From the NCBI GenBank assembly GCA_036927565.1, contig JAYESD010000007.1, forward strand, positions 4,051,644-4,115,643: 64,000 bases of DNA. The letters are read 5' to 3'. This DNA is from Tuctoria greenei. Taxonomy: Eukaryota > Streptophyta > Magnoliopsida > Poales > Poaceae. This document shows positions 33,355 through 44,082 of this stretch, piece after piece (the stretch's first letter is position 1; each line of letters begins with the position of its first letter). The position numbers and the translations under genes were made by a program. Under the pieces are notes generated by a model that searched no databases, had not been told where the DNA came from, and saw nothing but the letters and a program-made list of their open reading frames with translations.

Positions 33355-33931
33355 ATGACAACAGAACGAAAACATCCCATATATGTCCTTTGACCAAACA
33401 AACAATCGAGGAGAAACACATGTCTTAGGACTTTTTGGGCAACCCTTTACCCCTCAAGAAGCTAATATGCCAATAGCTTGGCTAGACCTTAACGCAAATG
33501 GAACACCGAGAAAAATGGAGGAAAATATCCAAATAAAATGTAAGGCCCATGCTTTGTGAGGTAGAGTATGAAAACATCTATCTCTTTGAAGCATGATCCT
33601 CTAGGCATTAACGTACCTAACATTTTGTTCTTTCCACCTTATATGAGTTGAGATATTGCATTTCAAACAAGTCTCCTTCTCATGAGGTGGGTTTCCCTTT
33701 GTGACAACCTACCGTTATGCAATGCCAAACAAATGATAATGCAAGAGATTAATGAGTGCAAGTTTATATGGCAGGGATCATGCAAGGCATAAAATAAATC
33801 TATCTTGCCAAGTTTAAACCTTCCAAAGGCTTCCTCAGGGAAAACTATTTCTAGCTCACCCCTATCCTTTGGGAGTTAGACAAGACCTATATGATATGCA
33901 TCCTTACATGAACATGGCAACTTACATGACG
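33355..33931. other. S3 internal non-coding stretch
   Basis: No recognisable motif. It occupies the place where pol has been lost. Confidence 0.5.
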
Positions 33932-34156
33932 TTAGATGCATCTAGCACATTTAATTTCTAAGCCTAGAAAAGGTTTCTCATCAAGTGCAGGAATGGGGTT
34001 TTTTGCTATCTTAACCGCACTTTCATTGTCACAAAGGAGAGGCACATAATCATACAAGCATTCATTTAACATGACATGGGGCCTAGATGCGGAAAGATAT
34101 AGCAATAGACTATTTATGGAATGGTAATTTGATTTGACAATAGGGTTACCGTCCAT
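33932..34156 (-). pseudogene. S3 residual pol (RT end / RNase H patchwork)
   Basis: A 74-residue open frame made of three short pieces that are far apart in S2 pol. They are the LLYLSASRPHVML piece (RT connection; S2 LLYLCASRPDIML), the VPLLCDNESAVKIAKNP piece (RNase H; S2 IPLLCDNESAIKIAHNP) and ALDEKPFLGLEIK (S2 PLDEKRFCELRSE). The YVDD box, integrase and protease are absent. It has no expected enzymatic activity; the open frame may be chance. Confidence 0.7.
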
Positions 34157-34253
34157 ATCCGCGTTGGGCTCCCATTCTCAACTTTCTTCAAGAGGTCCAT
34201 GGTAGATTTTCTTAGATGGTGGAGGTCCCCTCTTGAAGTCACCTCGTGGACGG

Positions 34254-36362
34254 TCACGTGTTCTTGACTTTAGGCACCCAAGCTAGTTTTGGTCCTTGTA
34301 TATGTGATACAAGTGCTTTTGGGACCCAAAGTTGCTTGGGGAGCTTCCCTTTCATCCCCTTTACGTTCATGCCAATGAATTTTGCCTTCACCTTAGCACC
34401 TACTTTGCTCAACAAATAATAGTAATTTTCAAAGGTAGATGTATAGTTAGTCGGCAATTTTGGAGAAGGTCGGTTAGGTAGAGGGCACTCCCTTGTATGG
34501 TGACCGGTGACCTTGCAATGTTGGCAATAGGAGCCAACTTCCTTGATGAAGCTTGTTTTGAGCTCCAGTGAGGGCACCTTTCCTTTGTTGGGCACCGGGA
34601 AGGATCCAAGTCCTCTTTTGTTGAAGCCCTTTGCTTGATGGAAGAGGATTTCTTTATGTTTATCTTCTCCCTTAGATAGTCTTGCTAAGCTTGTGCGGAG
34701 ACTTTCAATCTCCTCCATCAACTCCTCCCTTGCATTTTCTTTCAAAGGCAAAAACTCATGGAAAGCATTAGTAGCATTTGAAATAGTGGGTACCTTGCCA
34801 TCAATAGTTTGTTTCTCCTTTAATTTTAGTTCAATGGCTTCATAAGAGAGATTAAGTGCATGATGCTCTTGAACTAACTCATTGTGCTTATCCGAGAGCG
34901 TTTGATGAACTAAGCCAAGCTTATGATTGTCTAGCTCAATTTTAGCCTTATCTTCTTCAATTTGCTTGACATAGGTTTTGAGCGTGTCATGCTCTTTAAG
35001 TATGCTTTCATACTTGCCAAGCAAATCAAGGTTAGCATTTTCAAGTTTAGCATGAGCTTGTTCTAGCGCCTTGACTTTGTTCTTTTCCCTTTTAATGATG
35101 GTGTGATATTCATTTATCAATGAAGTTAATTCATCGGGGGAAAGCTCATCATCACTAGAGTCGTCACATACCTCAATGTTACCTTTTGCCATGAGGCACA
35201 TGGGAGGTGGACGAAGAGGTGAGTTATCCTTGTTGACGACGGCAAGCCCCGCCAAGTTTTCTTCATCTTCACTCTCTTCGTCGCTTGACTCTTCATCCGT
35301 GATCCACTCATTTGCCTCGCACATGAAGACTTTTTGAGGCCCTCTTCTTTTCTTTGGAAAGAGCTTGGTCTTCTTGCCTTTGTCAAATTTCTTCTTTCCA
35401 AAGGAGCGCTTGGGCTTGACCTCTTCTTCATCTTCATCACTTTCTTCTTGCTTTTGATGCTTTCCCTTGTGGTTCTCCCTTCTCTTGTCCGGTTTTGGAC
35501 AATCGTAGGAGATGTGGCCTTGTTCACCACAATTATAGCAAGTCTTGCTACTTTCTTTCTTGGGGAGGAAGGCTCTCTTGTTGGGATCAAAAATGTATCC
35601 CTTCTTGGCAATCTTGGAATTCAAGCGAGAGAATTTCCTCATCATTGATGCAAGCTCATCATCATCATCTTCACTTGATGTTTGCTCTTCTTTGCTTGAA
35701 CTAGGTTTGATCATTTTCTTGAAATTTGTTTTCTTGAAAGCCTTGAGAGCAATTGTCCTTGTAGAAGATGAATCCTCCATCATCCCAAGTACACTCATCT
35801 CATGAGCGTGAATCTCCCCAATTAGCTCCGAAACTTCAATGTGATCAAGTGATTCTTTTTGGAGCATTGAGTTGATGATGTTATACTTTGGCTTGGGAAG
35901 GAGCATGAGGATCTTTCGGTTGATAAGTCCCTTGCCAAGAGAAGCAATATCAAGAGCATTTATTTCCTCAATGAGAACATTTAAGCGAGAAAACATTTCA
36001 TTTACATTTTCATGAGGAAACATTTTAAACTCATCATATTTAGATTTAAGCAAGTGATATTTAAGTTCTTTAACACGAGAGGAACCCTCATGAATTTCAA
36101 TTAAGCATGCCCAAATTTCACAAGCTTTTTCTTTACTAGCTATTCTTGCAAATACATCTTGACTAATGCATTCATAGATGGCATTTCTAGCTCTAACATC
36201 CCATTTAATTTGATCACCAATATAATTATGATCTCCGAATCCCGCATGGGTCGCTTCCCAAACTTCGGGAGCAATAGCCTCTAGGTAGGCACGCATGCGT
36301 GCTTTCCAATAGGCAAAGTTCTTGCCCTCGAAGATAGGAACCGAACCCCCATTCTTGGCCAT
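34254..36362 (-). CDS. S3 gag polyprotein
   Basis: Intact 702-residue gag starting MAKNGGSVPIFEGKNF. Residues 1-195 form the UBN2-type capsid region. An acidic SSEDDDDEL patch follows, then a zinc knuckle CYNCGEQGHISYDC (275-288), a Lys/Glu-rich region, a long coiled coil (about 390-590) and a second CCHC-like knuckle CQHCKVTGHHTREC (613-626). The C-terminus reads WVPKALVSH and LAWVPK. Gag packages the RNA. Being intact, it may have been kept in an element that relies on other copies for its enzymes. The S1 gag is a diverged, broken relative. Confidence 0.93.
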   Translation of the reverse strand: MAKNGGSVPIFEGKNFAYWKARMRAYLEAIAPEVWEATHAGFGDHNYIGDQIKWDVRARNAIYECISQDVFARIASKEKACEIWACLIEIHEGSSRVKELKYHLLKSKYDEFKMFPHENVNEMFSRLNVLIEEINALDIASLGKGLINRKILMLLPKPKYNIINSMLQKESLDHIEVSELIGEIHAHEMSVLGMMEDSSSTRTIALKAFKKTNFKKMIKPSSSKEEQTSSEDDDDELASMMRKFSRLNSKIAKKGYIFDPNKRAFLPKKESSKTCYNCGEQGHISYDCPKPDKRRENHKGKHQKQEESDEDEEEVKPKRSFGKKKFDKGKKTKLFPKKRRGPQKVFMCEANEWITDEESSDEESEDEENLAGLAVVNKDNSPLRPPPMCLMAKGNIEVCDDSSDDELSPDELTSLINEYHTIIKREKNKVKALEQAHAKLENANLDLLGKYESILKEHDTLKTYVKQIEEDKAKIELDNHKLGLVHQTLSDKHNELVQEHHALNLSYEAIELKLKEKQTIDGKVPTISNATNAFHEFLPLKENAREELMEEIESLRTSLARLSKGEDKHKEILFHQAKGFNKRGLGSFPVPNKGKVPSLELKTSFIKEVGSYCQHCKVTGHHTRECPLPNRPSPKLPTNYTSTFENYYYLLSKVGAKVKAKFIGMNVKGMKGKLPKQLWVPKALVSHIQGPKLAWVPKVKNT

Positions 36363-36408
36363 TTAAGCTCTCTAGCGGTGAAGCTAGAATGATCCTATGA
36401 GCAACCTT

Positions 36409-36420
36409 GCTCTGATACCA
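36409..36420 (-). other. S3 primer-binding site
   Basis: Minus strand TGGTATCAGAGC, complementary to initiator Met-tRNA, two bases from the 5' LTR. Confidence 0.93.
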
Positions 36421-36422
36421 AT

Positions 36423-37799
36423 TGTAAGGATCGAAATGCCCAAGAGGGGGGGTGAATTGGGCTTTCTTTCAAATTTTAAAACGATTAAGAACTAACAACC
36501 TCAAGCCCAATTCCCTATGCAATTAAACTATGCAATCAATGTAAATTAAAGTTGCGGAATGAAGATTGCATAAGAGTAAAAGGGAGAGGGATGCAAACGC
36601 TCAAGGGACACGGAGTTTATCCCGTGGTTCGGTAAGATCACAAGGATCTTCCTACATCCACGTTGTGGCACCCACCGAAGGGTTTTGCCACTCCCAAGTC
36701 ACCGAGACAAGGGGCTTCTTCACTATTCTTCTCCGTTCGCCAACCTCGGCAAGGTGGAGCTCAAGCCTTGTACACTTTTGGGATCCTCCGGGCTTCCACA
36801 ATCCTCTTGGCAAGCTCCGGAAGTTGCACACACCAAGGGACACTCCCTTATGGCTCTCACTACACTAGAGACTCCAATCACCAAGAATGGAGGCACCCAA
36901 GCACTATCTCTAGCTAGTTCTAGCCTATCTCTTGGTGTACAAATGATGAACAAATGATGTGAAAGTGGTAGCTCTATTGCTTGAATGCTCTAGGATGTGT
37001 AGAGTATGTCTGGGCTTCAAGTCTTATCGATTTGACAGGTTGAAGGGGTATAAATAGCCAGCCTCCACGAGATAGCCGTTGGAAAAGTAGGCTGACATCA
37101 CTTCTCTGCGAACACCGGATGATCCGATGTCTCCCCTTCAGTTAACATCGGTCAAAGCCAAATTAGCTGATGTCACTGTGTCAGATATGACCGTTGTTAG
37201 ACCGATGTTGATCTGTCTTCTCATCGGATGATCCGGTGGCTCTTCCTCCAGAATTTTGCTTGATCTTGATGCTCACTGGAGTGATCGACCGATGTGTGTA
37301 AGTCTGCACATCGGATGATCCGGTGCTTCACTTGGTCCAATGGTATTGCAATCTGTGATGATGGACCGATGTCACTGAGCCACTCACATCGGATGATCCG
37401 GTGAGTGCATTTGTCTGAGGTCTTCTTCTTCAGTTGAACCAACTCGACCGATGTGTGTCAACTCAAAGACCATCGGATGATCCGGTGTGTTCAACTTGTT
37501 GACTTCGAGTTGTTTTGAGTTGTTCTTTTGGAATTTGAACTTGTGACCTCTTTGACACTTGTTTGAAATGTTGTTTTGATTGTCTTCAAGCATTGAGTGA
37601 TATCAAGTTAGAGCTTTCACTTCTTGTCTTCATATGATTTGGTTTGATCTCATTCGTTGATTTTATATGGGTCTCCAATGTAATTTTGATTTCATTTGAT
37701 TGAGTGTTATTGAGACCTTGCATTCACAAATTCATTAGTAATATCGAATGGTTGTCATTAATCACCGAAACCGTACCTCATGGGGCCTAGATGCTTTCA
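36423..37799 (-). repeat. S3 5' LTR
   Basis: 1377 bp, one visible difference from the 3' LTR. CGGATGATCCG motifs lie at 37116-37484, upstream of the AT-rich TATA position 37049-37056 (minus strand TATTTATA). Confidence 0.96.
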
Positions 37800-37820
37800 A
37801 CGGGGTGCAGTAGTGGAGGC

Positions 37821-38426
37821 TCACTGCGCCGGGCCTTGCTCTGGTCGACTCTCCTTAGAGCCTCCTGGGGCCGGAGCCCTCCCCGCTGCAAGTGCTTGGA
37901 GCTGCTCCAAGGCTGACACTGCAGCTGAGCGGTCCCCTCTGATCCTGAGGACACCAGAAGGCGTCGACATCTTCAGGACGAGGTGGCCATAGTGGGCTAC
38001 AACCATGAACCTGTAGAGGGACGGCCTCCCGATGATTGCGTTGAAGGGAAGGTCGACGTCTGCCACGTCGAACAAAACGCTATTCGTACGGTAGTTCTCC
38101 GGGGTCCCGAAGGTCACCGGGAGGTGTATGTTACCGTACGGGAGGATTTGCCCAGGTCTAACACCCGAGAACGGGCTCGAGGGTGTGAGCCGGCACATCG
38201 GCAGCTGCAGCTTTCGGAAGGCCGCCGTGGAGATGAGGTTGAGGCCCGCCCCTCCATCTATCAGCACGTGAAAGACCTTCACGTTGGCGATGGTCGGGGA
38301 CACCAGCAACGGGAGCACTCCTGCCCCTGCCATGTTCTTCAGGCAGTCAGAAGCATCGAAGCTGATCGCCATGCTCATCCACTTGTGGTGGGGAGCCGGA
38401 CTTGGGGCGGGGGCCACCGCTGCCAC
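37821..38426 (-). pseudogene. G2 aspartic protease domain
   Basis: Retropepsin-like segment with HVLIDGGAGLNLIS as active-site motif (DGGA in place of the usual DTG/DSG), FDVADVDLPFNAIIGRPSL and a C-terminal RPEQGPAQ. It would cleave the gag-pol polyprotein. A stop at 37821 separates it from the RT linker, which lies beyond S3. Confidence 0.78.
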
Positions 38427-38564
38427 TGCCCGTCACAGAGTTTTCACCGCGTTTCGGGACGTGGGGTCTGTGGCTCCCCCGTAGATGACATCGAGGGTCT
38501 TGCGGCGCTCCTTATCACTGCTGGAGTCGGAGTCGCCACCCTCGAAGACGGCCTTAAACGCCCG

Positions 38565-40273
38565 CTAGGGTTCCTGGAACCCCATCTCGCTGTCATCCTC
38601 CTTCTCGGGATCAACCTTCTGCTTGCCCTCCCTTTGGCGGGGAGGTGCGCCCTCCTGGCGCTGCTGTCTCTGTTTCTGTTCGCAGAAACGTTCCGCGAAC
38701 CTCTTCACTTCCCGGCACTCGCTAGCACTATGGCTATTTGTACGGTGCACCGGGCACTTGAAGTCAGGCTCCTCGGGTTCAGGCGACTGCCTAGGGCGCT
38801 TATCTTGGCGCGGCGCTCGGGCTCCGCTGGGTGCCGCAGCCGCCATTGCATGGGCTCTGGGCTTTGGCCTGTTCTTGCCACTGCCCTTCTTCTTCTTCTT
38901 CCCACTGCTCCTCGCAGAGGCTCCTTCCTCAGTTGGGGTGGCCTCTCTTGCTTCTGAGGATGACTGGGAGTGCCAGTTGCGCCCCTCAGCTGTCCTAGCA
39001 CATCTGTCTGCCAGGGAAAACAGCTCGGAGACATCATGCACCTCGTGCGTGGCTAGCTTCTCGAGCATCTTCTTGTCCCTCACACCTTGTCTGAACGCAA
39101 CAATAACCGATGCGCTAGCAACATGAGAGATGGTGTTCCGTACCTGGGAGAACCGCTGGATGAACGATCGCAGCGACTCTCCAGCGCACTGTCTAACGGC
39201 GTGGAGGTCAAGCTCCGTGCCGGGGCGCTTGTAGGAACTGCCAAAGTTAGCCACGAACTATCGGCACAACTCATCCCAGGAGGTTATGGACCCCTGGAGC
39301 AGGTTCATGAGCCATGACCGAGTTGGGCCGGTCAGGACGACGGGGAAGTAGTTAGCCATGATGGCCTCGTCGCCTCCTGCAGCTAGTATCGCAGTGGTGT
39401 AGATCTGCAGGAACTCGCTCGGGTTGACGCTCCCGTCGTACTTCTCCGGCATGTGCGGCCGGAACTTTCGTGGCCAGACCACGAAACGGAGGTGAGGCGC
39501 TAGTGCTGCACACCCTTGGCTGGGGCTGACTGGTGTAGGCGGCGGCATCGCATACCCCGAGTGAGCAGGTGGGCCTGCGTACACCTGATGTTGGGGCGGT
39601 GCTGCATACGCCTGTGGAGGAGGCGCGACGTACGCCTGGTGCGGTGGAGGCGCGACGTACATCTGGTGTGGTGGAGGCACAACATGGGCCTGGGGCACAG
39701 GGCCCGACACGCTGTAATCTACCTCGAGGTTGCGCCGACGCTCCCTCTGGCGCTCGATGGTGACTCGGTAGTCCTCTCTCCGGCCCTGCGGCGCTGCATC
39801 CCGGTTCTCAGATCTGTTGTCGAGATCCTGGTCGAGCACGAGTCTGCCGTCCACCGGTCGATTGTCGACGTCCGCGACAATGACACATGCATCAGCTGAG
39901 CATGCGTCTCCCTCGGTGGAGGCGCGTTGAGCGCGGCGGTGACGAGGTGGTCAACGTCGTTGATCCACTGTTGAGCTGCTCCCTGAGGAGCATCCCCAGC
40001 AGGAGGGTTGTGGAGCAGCGCGCGCGCTGCTGCGAGCGCACTCTCCGAGCTTGCAGCCAGCGGCGCCGTGATTGCTGTCACGGCCGGAGTACGCCGCGGA
40101 GTGGCATGTCGGCCTGCAGCCGATGAAGTGACAGCAGGGCAACGTGAAGGTCCTGACCTTCCTGCCCTAGAGTGGTAGCCTACCCTAGAGCGAGATGACG
40201 CCTGATCCTCCGCCACTGTCTGCCGCCGTGACTGCGCCCTGGATGAACCGGCGTTGGATTGGCCGTTCACCAT
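38565..40273 (-). pseudogene. G2 gag, frameshifted
   Basis: ATG at 40273 (MVNGQSNAGSSRAQS), just inside the primer site. The frame is lost near 39860 and continues in another frame as RREDYRVTIERQRERR. A Pro/His/Tyr-rich stretch with near-repeats of VAPPPHQ type follows, then the retrotransposon gag domain (PRKFRPHMPEKYDGSVNP, TRSWLMNLLQGSITSWDELC). A TAG at about 39255 interrupts just before FGSSYKRPG. The domain then runs on through LRSFIQRFSQVRNTI and a Lys-rich region to the HRTNSHSASEC zinc-finger-like end near 38700. Inactive. Confidence 0.8.
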
Positions 40274-40306
40274 TGCTGTTGGTGGAGATCTTGACAGGGA
40301 AAAAGC

Positions 40307-40324
40307 CCCCTTCCTGGCGCGCCA
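40307..40324 (-). other. G2 primer-binding site
   Basis: Minus strand TGGCGCGCCAGGAAGGGG begins two bases after the 5' LTR end. The position and TGGCGC start are typical for Gypsy elements. I do not assign the tRNA. Confidence 0.6.
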
Positions 40325-40326
40325 AA

Positions 40327-41365
40327 TGTCGAAGGTCGTAAACGACACTTCCCCCGGACCTGCTTAGAGAGCGGCCCACAGAGGTTCTTTGGATTCACGA
40401 GGGCTAGTCCCAGGAGATCGAATGCAGCAGGATGATGAACACAGAGGGTTTACGTGGTTCGGGCCACCGGAGCGTAACACCCTACGTCCACGGGAGTGTT
40501 TGTGTATTTCCTTGCTTGAACGTGTATGAGTCATAGTCTAATTTTCCGATCCCCTGCGAAGGTCGTCCGCAGAGTCCTTTTATAGTTCAAGGACTCTGCA
40601 GTCACAAGGTGGGCCCCAGGACCCGACAGGTGGTCCCGGGGAGAGCCAAATCCTATACAAGATCTTGGATTAATTGCTATCTACTTCCCTTTGTCAGGGG
40701 TGTCAATGCGCCGTCCCATTGCATCATGCGCCAGGGCTACACATAGTTGGTGATGATGGTAGTGCACGTCCCGTCCGTCTTGTCCTCGCGGCCCATTCGT
40801 CCGTCTTGCGGCGTGGGTCTGTACCGGCTACTTGGACAAGACAGGACACTGGAGCCTTGACCTTCGCATGCGCGACTCAGCTTGCCTGGGGAAGGCGCGC
40901 GTACTTAATGCCTGTCTGAGCAGCGCACGCCTTCCTTTACTGCGGCTTCCTACCGCACTGAGTCGGCCGTCCGCCACGTGGTTGCGCCGGAGCCTGCCTC
41001 TGTGGGGAGTCGAGCACTTGACGGAACAGGCCACGTGGTGCACCCGGAGCCCACCCCTATGGAGGGGTGGAGGCTCAGCCCTGCAGGCCACGTGGTAGTT
41101 CCGGTGCCTTTCTCTGCGAGGACGCGGGCCTGGCCCCGAGGTCCCGATCTGGCGCGTGGCGGCTCCGGAGCCCACCTCAGCGGGGAGGCGAGAGTCCAGC
41201 TCTGCCGGCCACGTGGCAGCTTGGGAGCCTCCCCCGACAATGAGGTAGGATCTGGTCCTTCCCTCCACGACGTGGCAGCCTCGGATTCGGCCTCTTAAGT
41301 AGAGGCGGAGTCCTTAGCGGTTTTCTCCCTATGCGCGGGGGTACCCGGTCTGCGGGGTACCGACA
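40327..41365 (-). repeat. G2 5' LTR
   Basis: 1039 bp, minus strand TGTCGGTACCCCGC...ACCTTCGACA. The borders were inferred from the TG...CA ends and the adjacent primer site. The partner LTR was not found. Confidence 0.75.
40974..41280 (-). promoter_or_regulatory. G-box tandem array in the G2 LTR
   Basis: Perfect CCACGTGG boxes at 40974, 41031, 41088 and 41209, with decayed versions near 41150 (GCGCGTGG) and 41269 (CGACGTGG), spaced about 57-64 bases. The repeat units also share a CCGGAGCC-type motif behind the box. The array lies in the U3 part of the LTR. Such palindromes are binding sites for plant bZIP and bHLH factors. Confidence 0.65.
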
Positions 41366-42000
41366 AACACCAACGGGAATACTGACGGATCTCCAACGAC
41401 ATGAACATTCAAGGGACAGTGATTGCTACAGTTACAAGGCATGATTATGTGTCATTAATACAATATTAATGGCGCACGATCAGAAGATCTTTAATACTGG
41501 TAACGCCACCATTAAGGCACATTATCACACTATTAGGGTGCTTAAACACACTTAATTGTGTATTAGGCAATAATAACCATCGGGGCCACATGTCGGGTCA
41601 GAAAACTCATGTAACAACCATCCCTTAGTTTATAAAAGGGATGTGTTGTACGATACAAGACAACCAAGCGGATACGCACGTAAGCACCAGTGAATCTCCA
41701 ATACAACAACATACACCCCGTGGAGTAGGGTATTACGCTCAGGCGCCCCGAACCACGTAAATCCTTTGTGTCATCGTCTTATTTAAGATTTCCGCGTGCC
41801 CAAAACGATACAAGAACCTCTGCGGACTACAATTCAGTAGTATCGGGACGTTCGTACGCTTCGACAATCATGATACCGCGTCGTTTTCATTGTACATCTT
41901 GGTCTGAGCTCATGCCTCATGGTGACGAACCGATGCAGGGGACGAAAGACGAATAGATCAACGCGGACCTGCTTCTTAATTATGCAGGAACTGGATAACT
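41366..42000 (+). repeat. LTR-like remnant flanking G2
   Basis: Contains a TATA-like TTTATAAAAGGG (41630-41641), then about 100 bases later a GGGTATTACGC...CGAACCACGTAAATCC passage of the kind found near the 3' end of grass Gypsy LTRs, and a CTTCGACA end at 41859-41866. It looks like a plus-strand LTR fragment into which G2 may have inserted. Not confirmed by a partner copy. Confidence 0.3.
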
Positions 42001-42378
42001 AATCTTCACGGGATGGGATAGTTGACCCCATATCTAACACACCATTGTGGTGATGCCTCACCTAACACTAAACCCATGCATTATGATGTACCTTGCCTAG
42101 CTTTTCATATGTGGAACTTTGTAGTATCATTTTTATAGGAAGGAACAGAATAGCTCACACGCAGGAACAGTGTGGTTGTGCCCCCATACACTCACAAGAC
42201 AATCCTGCCTTCTCATGCGGGGATGTCTACATGTATGACACACAAAGGATATAGGGTTGTTGGTGCTAGCTTATTACCATATGTACATATTGAGCTAGCA
42301 ACATGTGAGCGTTTACTAGCTAGGATCAGCTACACATGGAAAGCACACACAGGAGCTAAGCAAAAAGGCCTCTCCTCC

Positions 42379-43220
42379 TCAGCTCGTTGTTGTCATATAT
42401 ATGCACAAGCAATCATGGTCGATCATATCTGTCGTGGTGTTTGCTCCATTCTTGGTGAGGTTATCGTAGCCGGCAAGAAGTTCTTCTTCAGCAGCAGTCG
42501 TCTTCTGTAAATTCAGGATGATAATTAGTCGGGAGAAATATTAAGCATATATAATAATGGGAAGGTGAGCTTTGTTAGATAGCTGCTTTATTACCGTATT
42601 ATGGGAAAACTCGTCACGAGCGGCTCTTTCTTCTGGTGGTTGGCATCTGATTCCCTCAACTCAATCATATATATACAGCATAATCACGAGCAAATCCCAC
42701 CAAATCAAAAGGATATATATGATGAAGTGCATGCAAAGTATAAGAACAGGGAACAGCGTAATAAGCTTTTTGTAAATTTTGAATTTCATAAGCTCTAACC
42801 ATAGGGCTGCTGATAGGAGAGGTAGCAGTATCCTCCAGAGACTCGTCATAATACATGACCTTCTTCTTCCTCCTCCTCCTCCCCCCCCTCCTCCTTGAGG
42901 CTCAGCCTCCTCGACGCCTCGGACGGCTCGACGAGCGCCGGAAGCCGTGAAGAGCCTCCGACGACGCGACAACCACCACTATACTGCGACGACGTAGCAG
43001 AACGGCGTCCAGCATGGTCGGTTGAGGAAGCAGCAACACTGCTCGCCTCCTCTTCCTCCTGACGACGTCGCTGTGTCTCCATGAAGAAGTAGTCGATGTA
43101 GGACGTCCAACCGCTCTCTCCAGAGGCGTTATTACCACCATCGCCGCCGGTGCCGGAGACGAAGGAGCAGGAGTTCGCCGTGGAAGAGAGGAGGGCTTCG
43201 GTTGATGAGTAGTTCTCCAT
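42379..43220 (-). CDS. VUP-like small plant protein gene, two exons, possible frameshift
   Basis: ATG at 43220 (MENYSSTEALLSS). The ESGWTSYIDYFF motif and, further on, YYDESLEDTATSPISSP resemble the two conserved blocks I recall for the vascular-related unknown protein family, nuclear proteins whose overexpression alters growth in Arabidopsis. The frame of the first block ends in a Glu-rich run and stops at 42846, while the second block lies one base away in frame. The shift falls in a run of seven G (about 42886-42892), so a sequencing error or a real frameshift are both possible. Exon 1 could end at 42800 (ATG|GTTAGA) and join an exon 42504-42379 after a TTTACAG acceptor, which stays open for 41 codons. 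That second exon is tentative. Confidence 0.5.
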
Positions 43221-43309
43221 CGGAGAGGGGCAGTGCAAAGAAGGTTTTTGAGGCCTTTGAGGGGGTTGAACGTTGAAGTGCGGTTGTATTCTTATATGTA
43301 CACACACGC

Positions 43310-44082
43310 GGCAGAATTAAATAATAGTGTGACTTGTGTTTGAGGCCTTGAGCCGTTCGATCAGCCATCAAACATCAACTATGAACACAAAATTTAATAA
43401 GATATTCAACATCAACAGCCACATGAAGCAATCGCATTAGTTGCCAGGTCACATTGTTGCTAGAAAAAACCGCTCGATAATTAAACGCGCGGTACAATAT
43501 TATGACTACCTAATTGCCAGTATTATATATAGAGAACTAAAATGAAGAAGTAATAGTGCTCCGAGAAAGGTGCTTGCTACTGGATCAATCGAAACAGCCG
43601 GCCGGGTCTGTGAACTGAATGGATCGTCATCGATCGGCCTGGGGACAGGAAGGGATGGCCTCTGACGTCTGAGAACGACGCACGACAGCGTCCTCGGTGA
43701 CTCGGCGATTGCCGTTTCTTCTGTACCTGCCAGTCTCGTCAAATCACATCGCGCGTGCATGCCTACGGCGATAGAGACGATCGAGCAGCCATGCATGCAT
43801 CCATGGGTTACTGCACAATCCTGTGTGCTCCTGATTGAGTCCCTTGTGTTGATTTGTTATTTCTTCCTCTCTCTTCTACTTTTAACAGTGTTGTCATCAT
43901 CACTGAATTTTCGACATTAACAATAGTTAGAGGTACGGTATGCTGACAGAGATCTATATGTGGTGGAATAAGCTGTCATCTAACCATGCCATATCAGCGA
44001 ACTGAAGCCTGCAACATACGCAACGAGCGTGAAAGAAAAAACCGTGCTGAAATACCGAGTGGGATTTTGCTTAAGAACAATT
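43310..44082. other. Intergenic stretch upstream of the VUP-like gene
   Basis: No gene or transposon was recognised. It includes a CATGCATGCATCCATGG run near 43790, an RY-type sequence. Confidence 0.45.

Larger units (their letters stand above)
28592..37799 (-). mobile_element. Sirevirus S3, non-autonomous deletion derivative
   Basis: Complete 9.2-kb minus-strand element with two 1377-bp LTRs, a Met-tRNA primer site, a polypurine tract and a perfect ACGGG duplication. Internally it has an intact 702-codon gag, a 75-codon patchwork remnant of pol and a Transposase_32-type envelope-like ORF. Protease, integrase and most of reverse transcriptase are absent. By eye the LTRs differ at one base (29008 T against 36839 G), so it transposed very recently and must have used enzymes from another Sirevirus. 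Confidence 0.95.
37800..41365 (-). mobile_element. Tat-lineage Gypsy element G2, 5' part
   Basis: Continuation of G2 after the S3 insertion, with protease, gag, primer site and 5' LTR. The first five bases repeat the S3 duplication ACGGG. Removing S3 joins the protease end to the RT linker. Confidence 0.85.
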
